From Thermococcus sp. (GTDB taxonomy: Archaea > Methanobacteriota_B > Thermococci > Thermococcales > Thermococcaceae), in the NCBI GenBank assembly GCA_011050175.1, contig DRGF01000138.1, positions 1 through 15,198 of the forward strand: a DNA stretch of 15,198 nt, written 5' to 3'. Each line of letters opens with the position of its first letter. Within the stretch, counting starts at the first letter, position 1. Shown here in pieces: positions 6,536 to 11,745 of this stretch. The position numbers and the translations under genes were made by a program. Below the pieces are notes generated by a model. The model was not told where the DNA came from, searched no databases, and saw only the letters and a list, made by a program, of their open reading frames with translations.

Positions 6536-6545
6536 ATTTAAATAA
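6536..6545 (+). promoter_or_regulatory. TATA box of the cupin gene
   Basis: ATTTAAATAA, preceded by purines, is centred about 26 bp before 6566, directly before the GGTGAT ribosome-binding site at 6567-6572. Spacing to the ATG at 6576 is as at other promoters in this window. Confidence 0.6.
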
Positions 6546-6575
6546 CATTGACCCAAATGTAAAATCGGTGATACC

Positions 6576-6929
6576 ATGTTCGTCGGGCACTACAAAGATG
6601 TTCCGGAAAAGGACACCGGTTTTGAAGGTGTGACCATAAGGTGGCTCGTCTCTCCGAAGCTTGGCGCCAAGAACTTCGCAATGCGCTATTTCGTCCTCAA
6701 GAAAGGCGCCGAAATCCCAATACACCAGCACGACTGGGAGCACGAGATTTTCATCGTGAAGGGGGAGGGAATAATAACCAACGGAAAGGAGGAGCACCAC
6801 GTTACGGCCGGGAACTTCCTCTACGTCCCGCCCAACGAGCCCCACGGCTACAAAGCAACGGGGGAGACCCTTGAGTTCCTCTGCCTCATTCCCGCCAAGA
6901 AGGAGGCCATCCCAGAGGACGAGTGGTGA
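6576..6929 (+). CDS. Small single-domain cupin (117 aa)
   Basis: This is a one-domain beta-barrel of the cupin_2 type. The first cupin motif spans about residues 44-65 (GAEIPIHQHDWEHE...GEG), with likely metal ligands His50, His52 and Glu57. The second includes VPPNEPHGY with His90. All four usual ligands are present, so a metal-binding site is likely. Small archaeal cupins of this kind have no single known function; isomerase, oxygenase and sugar-binding roles all occur. The start at 6576 is well supported by GGTGAT 3 nt upstream and a TATA box 26 bp before the leader. It is monocistronic, divergent from the phosphoesterase gene and convergent with the tRNA methylthiotransferase gene. The neighbours give no strong clue to its substrate. 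Confidence 0.88.
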   Translation: MFVGHYKDVPEKDTGFEGVTIRWLVSPKLGAKNFAMRYFVLKKGAEIPIHQHDWEHEIFIVKGEGIITNGKEEHHVTAGNFLYVPPNEPHGYKATGETLEFLCLIPAKKEAIPEDEW

Positions 6930-6953
6930 CGTGACTCTGTCAGGTTCTCCGGG

Positions 6954-6984
6954 TCTTTTCTCTTCTTTCAAAAGAATTAAGAAC
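6954..6984. terminator. Bidirectional T-rich terminator between cupin and tRNA methylthiotransferase genes
   Basis: On the plus strand a T/C run (6954-6969) follows the cupin stop codon by 25 bp. It is directly followed by an A-rich run (6970-6984) that reads as GTTCTTAATTCTTTT on the minus strand, 28 bp beyond the opposite gene's stop codon. Each convergent transcript thus meets its own T tract. TCTTTcAAAAGA in the middle forms a small inverted repeat. Confidence 0.5.
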
Positions 6985-7011
6985 ATTCTAAGGCCAGCCG
7001 CTCTCAGGCGT

Positions 7012-8286
7012 TCATTCAAGGCTGCCGAGCAGGTAGGTGGCCGTGGCGCGCTTAACCTCCGCCCGAACGAGCTCCCCAGCCTCGCCGGAGTCGAGGATTA
7101 TGTCCTTGTAGTTGAAAGTCCTGCCCTCAATTCCACCCTTCTTGCCCTCACCATGGACGAGAACCTCGACGGTTTTTCCTACATAGTCCTGATTTATCTC
7201 GTAGGCGACCTGAAGCCTGAGCCTGTGGAGAATGCGTGAGCGCTCCTTGGCCTTCCAGCCCGGAATCTGCTTCCACTTCGCCGCTATCGTTCCGGGCCTC
7301 GGTGAGTAGCGCGAGACGTTTATCTTGTCCGGCCTAACCCTCTTAACCAGCTCGACGGTGTTCTGGAAGGCCTCATCAGTTTCTCCCGGGAAGCCGACTA
7401 TGATGTCGGTATTGAGGTTCAGCCCGGGGACTTTCTTCCTGAACTCGTTAACTATCTCCTCGAACTCCTCCACAGTGTAAGTCCTCCCCATCCTCCGCAA
7501 GACTTCGTTGTCTCCGCTCTGGACGGGCAGGTGAAGGAACTTGTAGACCTTTTCGTCCTGATAAGCATCAATAAGCTCATCGAGGATTTTAATCGCGTGG
7601 TTTGGGTTCATCATGCCGACCCTGACGCGGAACTCCCCCTCGATGGCAGTTATCTCGTCGAGGAGCTCTGCAAGATTCGTCCCGATGTCAAAACCGTAGC
7701 AACCGGTGTCCTCGCTGGAAAGCTGTATCTCCCTATAACCTCTCGCTATGGCCTCCTTAACCCACTTGACGACGAGTTCAGGCTTGTAGCTCTTGAGAAC
7801 ACCCCTCGCAAAGCGGGTCGCGCAGTATGTGCACCCGTTGAGACAGCCCTCGCTTATGGGCACGACAAAGGCGACGCCGTTTTTCCAGAGGCGGGGCAGT
7901 TCGAGCTTGTCTATGCTCCTCTCGCGCCAGCCCTCAACGCTCACAAGCTTTCCACCGCTCTCCGCCACGCTTACTGCCTCGGCTATCCTGTCAATGCTCT
8001 TGACGCCGAGTATCCCCGAAACGCGTGAATCTATAACATCTGGATTGACGTGGACGAGACATCCGGTAACTATGACCCTCTTTCCGGAGTTGATGAGCTC
8101 CTTTATCCTCTCGCGCATGTGCTTCTCCGTCGGGTCCTTAACAGCGCAGGTGTTGACCACGACGTAGTCTGCACTATCCGGAGTCTCGGCTAACTCATAG
8201 CCAGCCCTAAGGAGGATTGCCTCCATAATTTCGGCGTCCGCTTTGTTTCTCGTGCACCCGTAGGTCTCAACGTGAACCCTTGTCAT
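7012..8286 (-). CDS. tRNA (N6-threonylcarbamoyladenosine-37-C2) methylthiotransferase, e-MtaB/CDKAL1 type (424 aa)
   Basis: This radical-SAM enzyme adds a methylthio group to t6A37 of ANN-decoding tRNAs, giving ms2t6A next to the anticodon. The N-terminal UPF0004 domain starts with VETYGCTRNKAD and carries cluster cysteines Cys11, Cys47 (NTCAVKD) and Cys76 (TGCLVHVNP). The radical-SAM CxxxCxxC motif is SEGCLNGCTYC with Cys148, Cys152 and Cys155, and conserved LHLPVQSGDNEVLRRMGR and NTDIIVGFPGET follow. The last 60-70 residues form an RNA-binding TRAM domain (EVLVHGEGKKGGIEGRT...). The Gly-Cys-Thr-Arg-Asn-Lys opening is characteristic of the archaeal/eukaryotic branch. The ATG at 8286 has no ribosome-binding site, and the TATA box at 8309-8316 predicts transcription starting at or one base before the ATG, so the mRNA is probably leaderless. 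All six catalytic cysteines are present. Confidence 0.93.
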   Translation of the reverse strand: MTRVHVETYGCTRNKADAEIMEAILLRAGYELAETPDSADYVVVNTCAVKDPTEKHMRERIKELINSGKRVIVTGCLVHVNPDVIDSRVSGILGVKSIDRIAEAVSVAESGGKLVSVEGWRERSIDKLELPRLWKNGVAFVVPISEGCLNGCTYCATRFARGVLKSYKPELVVKWVKEAIARGYREIQLSSEDTGCYGFDIGTNLAELLDEITAIEGEFRVRVGMMNPNHAIKILDELIDAYQDEKVYKFLHLPVQSGDNEVLRRMGRTYTVEEFEEIVNEFRKKVPGLNLNTDIIVGFPGETDEAFQNTVELVKRVRPDKINVSRYSPRPGTIAAKWKQIPGWKAKERSRILHRLRLQVAYEINQDYVGKTVEVLVHGEGKKGGIEGRTFNYKDIILDSGEAGELVRAEVKRATATYLLGSLE

Positions 8287-8308
8287 CGGGCCTGGCTGGG
8301 TTAAGATG

Positions 8309-8316
8309 TTTAAAAA
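8309..8316 (-). promoter_or_regulatory. TATA box of a probably leaderless methylthiotransferase transcript
   Basis: The minus strand reads TTTTTAAA, centred 26 bp upstream of 8286-8287, which is the A of the start ATG. The absence of any GGTG-type site before the ATG supports a leaderless mRNA. The same T5 run lies just after the stop codon of the upstream membrane-protein gene and could also end its transcript. Confidence 0.55.
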
Positions 8317-8338
8317 GGGTGCGGTTCAGGAGTGGGTA

Positions 8339-8638
8339 TTAAACAGCGCCCATCATGCTCAAAAGCACGAAGAGAGCGACAAAGAGAAAAGCGGCCACGA
8401 GCGTTAGTTTTTCCCGTATCCACTCGCGGGGCCGGTTAAAGTACCGCATGACAAGAAATGAAACTGAGCAGACTATGAGAACTGGAATAAGCGCGGAAAG
8501 GGCCATGAACGCAACGTCGGGGAGATACCTGTCAAGTCCGATGGTATCGAAGAGGGCCACCGTCCAGTAGAGCGCAAAGGGAGACAGAAGAACCAGAGCC
8601 CCAACCACAGCCCCAATCACTAAGGAGCCCTCATCCAT
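8339..8638 (-). CDS. Small three-helix membrane protein of unknown function (99 aa)
   Basis: No family was recognised. There are three hydrophobic segments: about residues 5-28, 42-64 and 79-98. A charged loop, YFNRPREWIREKLT at 66-79, separates the second and third. The N-terminus is short and acidic (MDEGS), and the protein ends right after the last helix (LLSMMGAV). There are no conserved polar or metal-binding residues within the helices apart from one Cys in the second. The ATG at 8638 has GGTGGT about 4 nt upstream, which supports both the start and the gene's reality. A weak TATA candidate (TTTTTAGTG on the minus strand, 8668-8676) lies upstream. It sits between the TRAM and methylthiotransferase genes on the same strand, each with its own promoter, so no functional link is implied. 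Confidence 0.7.
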   Translation of the reverse strand: MDEGSLVIGAVVGALVLLSPFALYWTVALFDTIGLDRYLPDVAFMALSALIPVLIVCSVSFLVMRYFNRPREWIREKLTLVAAFLFVALFVLLSMMGAV

Positions 8639-8693
8639 GAGACCACCAGGAAATATTAATACAATGCACTAAAAACGTTTTGCAGAACAGCAG

Positions 8694-8715
8694 GTAAGAA
8701 TAAGAGGGAAGGAAA
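8694..8715 (-). terminator. T/C-rich terminator after the TRAM-domain gene
   Basis: The minus strand directly after the TRAM stop codon reads TTTCCTTCCCTCTTATTC and continues pyrimidine-rich. This resembles the other oligo-T style terminators in the window and has no stem-loop. Confidence 0.4.
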
Positions 8716-8928
8716 TCAGATGACTTCCGCGAAAGCGAACTTTCTCTTAACCGAGTTAATGACAATCTCAACCTCGTCGCCGACCTGAGTGTTCGGGACG
8801 AAGATAACGAAGCCCTTTACTTTGGCGATACCATCGCCGCCCTTTCCAAGGCTCTCGATCCTAACTCTATACCTTTCTCCAACCTTAACCGGGGCTTCGT
8901 AGCCACCGCCAAATCCATCTCCATACAT
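8716..8928 (-). CDS. Stand-alone TRAM-domain RNA-binding protein (70 aa)
   Basis: This small beta-barrel protein consists of one TRAM domain and a short glycine-rich tail. The N-terminal [13 protein letters not shown] (1-13) is flexible. The TRAM core covers about 16-70: [20 protein letters not shown], then [17 protein letters not shown] and [10 protein letters not shown]. The GxGGDGIA turn and FVPN strand are the classic RNA-binding features. Single TRAM proteins in archaea act as RNA chaperones, replacing bacterial cold-shock proteins, and some are temperature-regulated. The ATG at 8928 is chosen because GGTGTT lies 4 nt upstream; the TTG at 8949 has no RBS and would add an MKELVLG extension absent from the usual form. 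A strong TATA box at 9010-9020 predicts a leader of about 60 nt, unusually long here and able to fold. The function as a chaperone is inferred from the family. Confidence 0.9.
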   Translation of the reverse strand: MYGDGFGGGYEAPVKVGERYRVRIESLGKGGDGIAKVKGFVIFVPNTQVGDEVEIVINSVKRKFAFAEVI

Positions 8929-8949
8929 ACCTAACACCAACTCTTTCAA

Positions 8950-8986
8950 CTTTTGGAACCTTCCCGAAAAGACTCCGAGAAGAGTC
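8950..8986 (-). promoter_or_regulatory. Structured 5' leader of the TRAM-domain gene (two predicted hairpins)
   Basis: Within the predicted untranslated leader, 8971-8986 forms a perfect 5-bp stem (GACTC/GAGTC) with a 6-nt loop. The segment 8950-8971 forms a second inverted repeat: CTTTT (8950-8954) pairs with AAAAG (8967-8971), and GGAA (8955-8958) with TTCC (8961-8964), with CG unpaired. The two share position 8971, so they stack or compete. The pairing is read directly; a regulatory role is inference. Confidence 0.4.
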
Positions 8987-9009
8987 CCAATGATGGGTCA
9001 GTCTGAGGG

Positions 9010-9020
9010 TATATAAAGCT
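9010..9020 (-). promoter_or_regulatory. TATA box of the TRAM-domain gene
   Basis: The minus strand reads AGCTTTATATA, close to the ideal Thermococcales box and the strongest in this window by eye. It places transcription starting near 8988, about 60 nt before the ATG. A strong box fits an abundant RNA chaperone. Confidence 0.65.
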
Positions 9021-9130
9021 TTGGGTGAGGTGTGAAAACAAACTCATAGTGGGTAGGTACGGCAAAAACAGCAATAAATTCAGAGGGTCGTCGTGTATGC
9101 ACCAAAAATCGAACTCAGTATATGGACCCC

Positions 9131-9161
9131 GTTCTTAACTTTTGGTTTACAACGGCTGGTT
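9131..9161 (+). promoter_or_regulatory. Tandem SurR operator of the mbh operon
   Basis: The known SurR consensus is GTTn3AAC, extended GTTn3AACn5GTT. Here GTTCTTAAC (9131-9139), five bases, GTTTACAAC (9145-9153), five bases and GTT (9159-9161) follow each other exactly. This gives two overlapping extended sites sharing the middle GTT. In Pyrococcus, reduced SurR activates mbh and represses sulfur-reduction genes; sulfur oxidises its CxxC and releases it from DNA. The site lies about 100 bp before mbhA and upstream of the likely TATA box, as expected for activation. Confidence 0.8.
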
Positions 9162-9197
9162 TTCCACATTTCTTTGCCAAACTGAGCTTTAGAAAAC

Positions 9198-9222
9198 CGT
9201 TTTAAGCCAGAAATAAAAGCTT
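9198..9222 (+). promoter_or_regulatory. Probable core promoter of the mbh operon
   Basis: Two candidates lie close together: CGTTTTAAGCC (about 9198-9208) and GAAATAAAAGC (about 9210-9220). They predict transcript starts near 9229 and 9241, giving leaders of 24-36 nt before the TTG at 9265. Neither is a strong box, which fits a promoter that depends on an activator bound at 9131-9161. The choice between them is uncertain. Confidence 0.45.
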
Positions 9223-9264
9223 CAATCGAGAGTAAACAAAAACCGTTAATTCGGAGGTGGTAGC

Positions 9265-9762
9265 TTGCCCTTCATGGTTGCCTTCGTCTTTGCTTACGTC
9301 ACCTGGCTCGTCCTGACGGCCGGGACGAACGGGCTTCTATGGAGCACACAGGAACTGATAGCAGGCTTAATATTCGCGGGAATAATAGCGTACGCGACAA
9401 AGGACGTCGTTGGAGACGAATCAACACGCTTCCTCAACCCATTGAGGTGGGTCGGCTTCATAGCCTACGCCCCGGTGCTCTTCTGGGGCATGGTCAAGGC
9501 AAACTTCGACGTCGCCTACCGCGTCATAACCGGCAAGATAAACCCGGGAATAGTGCGCGTTCCAGTCGAGCTTGAAAACGACGCCCAGTACACCATTCTG
9601 AGCAACTCGATAACGCTGACGCCGGGAACGCTCACCATAGATGCTTGCCCGGAGGAGAAGGCCCTCTACGTCCACTGGATAAACGTCACGGACCCACACC
9701 CGGAGAGCTCCGAGCCGGTCGCAGGTTCATTTGAGAGATGGGCCAGGAGGTTGGGAAGATGA
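9265..9762 (+). CDS. mbhA: Membrane-bound hydrogenase subunit MbhA (MrpE/MnhE-like), 165 aa
   Basis: MbhA is a subunit of the Na+-translocating part of the ferredoxin-dependent membrane hydrogenase. It has three hydrophobic segments at about residues 3-20, 27-45 and 62-82. A soluble C-terminal domain carries the MrpE signature SNSITLTPGTLTID near 112-125, followed by ALYVHWINV. The start is taken as TTG at 9265, because a strong GGAGGTGGT (9253-9261) ends 3 nt before it, while the next ATG (9274) would be 12 nt away and would shorten the first helix. It is the first gene of the operon, controlled by the SurR-bearing promoter region. Its stop codon overlaps the mbhB start as ATGA. In cryo-EM work on the Pyrococcus enzyme, MbhA-C belong to the proposed sodium path. 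Identity is firm; the TTG start is likely but not certain. Confidence 0.93.
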   Translation: MPFMVAFVFAYVTWLVLTAGTNGLLWSTQELIAGLIFAGIIAYATKDVVGDESTRFLNPLRWVGFIAYAPVLFWGMVKANFDVAYRVITGKINPGIVRVPVELENDAQYTILSNSITLTPGTLTIDACPEEKALYVHWINVTDPHPESSEPVAGSFERWARRLGR

Positions 9763-10022
9763 TAGCACCGGAGTTCTTCTATTCAGCTCTGGTAGTCATG
9801 ATAGGAGCGTTCATGGCTCTGCTGAGGGTGCTCTTTGGTCCCTCTGTCCCCGACAGGGTCGTCGGTGTTGACACCCTCAACACCCTGATAGTGGCGGGCA
9901 TGGTTCTCCTCGGAGCGGCCTACGACAGGACGATATACATCGACATCGCGATAGTTTACGCCCTTCTGAGCTACATCGGAACCCTCGCCATTGCCCGCTA
10001 CATGCAGGGGGGATTGAAATGA
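9759..10022 (+). CDS. mbhB: Membrane-bound hydrogenase subunit MbhB (MrpF/MnhF-like), 87 aa
   Basis: MbhB is a small three-helix subunit of the sodium-translocating module. Hydrophobic segments lie at about residues 5-24, 36-55 and 60-80. The MrpF signature is clear: a GPSVPDRVVGVDTLN segment near 25-39 joins helix 1 to helix 2, and helix 3 carries IYIDIAIVYALLSYIGTLA with the family's buried acidic residue. The ATG at 9759 overlaps the mbhA stop codon (ATGA). An upstream ATG at 9738 in the same frame is rejected because it lies inside mbhA and lacks a ribosome-binding site, whereas AGGAGG lies just before 9759. Length matches the family. Confidence 0.93.
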   Translation: MIAPEFFYSALVVMIGAFMALLRVLFGPSVPDRVVGVDTLNTLIVAGMVLLGAAYDRTIYIDIAIVYALLSYIGTLAIARYMQGGLK

Positions 10023-10390
10023 ACACCGTTGATTACCTCATTTACGCGTTCCTCGCGATAAGCATGATATTCAACCTTCTGGGGAGCATAGCACTCCACC
10101 GCTTCCCCGACGTCTACACGAGGCTCCACGGAGCAACGAAGACCACAACGTTCGGAACTATATTCGCCGTCCTTGCTGTGATCGTTCACGCCGCCTACCA
10201 GCTCCGCGAGACCGGCAACCCGAAGTACCTCCAGATGGCGCTTCACAGCATCGTTGCCCTCGTCGCACTGCTCCTCACCAACCCGACCGGTGCACACGCA
10301 ATAGCCAAAGCCGCCCACCTGAGCGGCTACAAGCCGGTTAGGGCCGTCGTTGATGCGTATGAAGACAAGCTCAGGGGTGATAGCGAATGA
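10019..10390 (+). CDS. mbhC: Membrane-bound hydrogenase subunit MbhC (MrpG/MnhG-like), 123 aa
   Basis: MbhC is a three-helix subunit of the antiporter-like module, homologous to MrpG. Segments at about residues 5-24, 44-64 and 74-95 are hydrophobic or amphipathic. The family signature LHRFPDVYTRLHGATKTTTFG at about 26-46 is complete. The C-terminal tail (about 97-123) is hydrophilic and is longer than in the shortest MrpG proteins. It starts with the ATGA overlap with mbhB, with GGGGGGAT ahead as a ribosome-binding site, and ends with the same overlap with mbhD. This implies tight translational coupling in equal amounts. Confidence 0.93.
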   Translation: MNTVDYLIYAFLAISMIFNLLGSIALHRFPDVYTRLHGATKTTTFGTIFAVLAVIVHAAYQLRETGNPKYLQMALHSIVALVALLLTNPTGAHAIAKAAHLSGYKPVRAVVDAYEDKLRGDSE

Positions 10391-10653
10391 ACGCCCTCAC
10401 TATGGACCAAATTATTCAGTTCGGCATTCTTGTCGGTGTTCTTGTTAGCGCGTACCTCACCATACGCTTCAGGGACTTGCTCAGTGCCGTAATTGCTTCT
10501 GCGGCCATGAGCCTTCTCCTCAGCCTGGAGTTCTACATGCTCCACGCGCCGGACGTTGCGATAGCCGAGGCGGCAGTTGGTGCGGGCGTTGTTACGGCCA
10601 TAGTGGTGTATGGAATTGCCAAAACCGAGAGATGGGAGCGTGAGGGGCCATGA
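10387..10653 (+). CDS. mbhD: Membrane-bound hydrogenase subunit MbhD (MrpA C-terminal-like, DUF4040), 88 aa
   Basis: MbhD corresponds to a piece of the C-terminal region of the large Mrp subunit MrpA, encoded here as a separate gene. Three helices are seen at about residues 9-25, 30-50 and 56-75. The conserved stretch APDVAIAEAAVGAG (about 54-67), with an acidic residue in the membrane, is the hallmark of the DUF4040 family and is thought to line the ion path. The C-terminal tail is short and charged. Both ends overlap neighbours as ATGA. Identity rests on this motif, size and position between MbhC and MbhE. Confidence 0.92.
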   Translation: MNALTMDQIIQFGILVGVLVSAYLTIRFRDLLSAVIASAAMSLLLSLEFYMLHAPDVAIAEAAVGAGVVTAIVVYGIAKTERWEREGP

Positions 10654-10946
10654 AGAGAACCCTTGCTTTCCTTTCGCTGCTGTTCGTCCTCGGGGCGCTG
10701 CTCTACATATCCAACCCCGAATACGGCCTCAAATTCGGTCTGGGTGGCGAGGACTGGAAGAACCTCCGCTACACCGACGATTACTACATCACCCACGGCG
10801 TTGAAGAGGTCGGCGGTACCAACATCGTTACGGACATAGTCTTCGACTACCGTGGCTACGATACCCTTGGAGAGGCCACAGTCCTGTTCACTGCCATTGC
10901 GGGAGCAGTTGCACTTCTCAGGCCCTGGAGGAGGGATGAGGAATGA
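10650..10946 (+). CDS. mbhE: Membrane-bound hydrogenase subunit MbhE (MrpA C-terminal-like), 98 aa
   Basis: MbhE matches the next part of the MrpA C-terminus. It has an N-terminal helix (about 4-20) that could be mistaken for a signal peptide. An extracytoplasmic-type hydrophilic loop of about 50 residues, rich in Y, D and G, follows with NIVTDIVFDYRGYDTLGEATVLF (about 58-80) leading into the second helix (about 75-92). The T-x-I-V-x-D-x-R-x-x-D-T-x-G-E pattern is shared with MrpA/MbhE proteins and carries charged residues important in the ion channel. The tail RPWRRDEE is cytoplasmic. It starts and ends with ATGA overlaps. Confidence 0.92.
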   Translation: MKRTLAFLSLLFVLGALLYISNPEYGLKFGLGGEDWKNLRYTDDYYITHGVEEVGGTNIVTDIVFDYRGYDTLGEATVLFTAIAGAVALLRPWRRDEE

Positions 10947-11389
10947 GCGACGATATGGGAGTCATTGTTAAAACCATGGCGAGGGCGACCATTCCACTCA
11001 TCGGCATATTCGGAGCCTACGTGGTTTCCCACGGTCACCTTACCCCCGGTGGTGGCTTCCAGGGCGGAGCGACCATAGCGGGAGCAGGTGTGCTCTTCCT
11101 AATAGCGTTCGGACTCAGCGAGATGAAGAAGCGCTACGACAAGCACCTCTACTCGGCCCTTGAGGGAGTCGGCGGTCTCGTCTTCCTCGGCGCGGCAATG
11201 CTCGGCCTGGGCACGGCGTTCTTCTACAACACGCTGTGGCACAACGGACCGGTATTCAACGGCGATCCAGGGACGCTCCTCTCGGCAGGATACCTCCCGA
11301 TAATGAACCTTGCAGTCGGGCTGAAGGTCTTCACTGGCCTCGTCAGCGCGATGGTTGGTATAGCGCTTTACAGGAGGTGGAAGTCATGA
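10943..11389 (+). CDS. mbhF: Membrane-bound hydrogenase subunit MbhF (MrpB/MnhB-like), 148 aa
   Basis: MbhF is a four-helix MrpB-like subunit of the sodium module. Helices lie at about residues 15-32, 45-60, 75-95 and 120-142. The family signature, HGHLTPGGGFQGG at about 30-42, is present between helices 1 and 2, and the loop NGPVFNGDPGTLLSAGYLP precedes the last helix. An ATGA overlap links it to mbhE, and its last bases carry the AGGAGGTGG ribosome-binding site of mbhG. Length and motif agree with the family. Confidence 0.93.
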   Translation: MSDDMGVIVKTMARATIPLIGIFGAYVVSHGHLTPGGGFQGGATIAGAGVLFLIAFGLSEMKKRYDKHLYSALEGVGGLVFLGAAMLGLGTAFFYNTLWHNGPVFNGDPGTLLSAGYLPIMNLAVGLKVFTGLVSAMVGIALYRRWKS

Positions 11390-11745
11390 TACCCTTCCAG
11401 TTCATCACCGCGTTCCTGATGATGGCAATCGGAATATACGCCTTCCTCTACAAGAGGAACCTCATCAAGCTCATCCTCGCGCTGAACATCATAGACTCCG
11501 GAATCCACCTGCTCCTCGTGAGCCTCGGATACCGCATGGAGCTCAACGAGCCCCCGACCGCGCCGATTTACACCGGCTACGAGACGCTCAAGAGCGCCAT
11601 GGTCGGCCCGCTCCCGCAGGCCCTCGTGCTCACGAGCATAGTCATCGGCGTCTGTGTCCTGGCCCTTGCGATGGCCCTCACGATAAACGCCTACCGCCAC
11701 TACGGAACCCTTGATGTGAGAGCCCTCAGGAGGTTGAGAGGATGA
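11386..11745 (+). CDS. mbhG: Membrane-bound hydrogenase subunit MbhG (MrpC/NuoK-like), 119 aa
   Basis: MbhG is homologous to MrpC and to the NuoK subunit of complex I. It has three helices at about residues 3-20, 25-46 and 78-104. Conserved features are the NLIKLILALNIIDSGIHLLLV segment and the TAPI...GPLPQALVLTSIVIGV segment, where the PQALVLTAIVI pattern is diagnostic for MrpC/NuoK. The start is ATG 11386, in an ATGA overlap with mbhF. An earlier in-frame ATG at 11236 lies deep within mbhF and would add a hydrophilic arginine-rich stretch foreign to the family, so it is rejected. It overlaps mbhH by ATGA. Confidence 0.93.
   Translation: MIPFQFITAFLMMAIGIYAFLYKRNLIKLILALNIIDSGIHLLLVSLGYRMELNEPPTAPIYTGYETLKSAMVGPLPQALVLTSIVIGVCVLALAMALTINAYRHYGTLDVRALRRLRG

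Larger units (their letters stand above)
8929..9264. other. 336-bp intergenic region between the TRAM gene and the mbh operon
   Basis: This is the longest non-coding stretch here. From left to right it holds the TRAM leader (8929-8988) and TRAM TATA box (9010-9020). A stretch of about 110 bp without recognised content (9021-9130) follows, with only weak TATA-like strings near 9072 and 9117. Next come the tandem SurR motif (9131-9161), a probable mbh core promoter (9198-9222) and the mbhA ribosome-binding site (9253-9261). No RNA gene was recognised. The region is A/T-richer than the flanking genes. Confidence 0.7.

Noticed and set aside
6467..6577. Longer start for the phosphoesterase
   Set aside because: The lipoprotein signal peptide begins at 6466 with a good RBS. 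An upstream extension would bury the signal and overlap the cupin start.
8990..9010. C/D-box sRNA-like strings (TGATG followed by CTGA)
   Set aside because: The boxes are only a few bases apart, leaving no room for a guide, and no second C'/D box pair was found.
9122..9205. A 27-codon open frame starting MDPVLNFW in the mbh upstream region
   Set aside because: There is no ribosome-binding site, it overlaps the SurR motif and probable core promoter, and its composition is not convincing.
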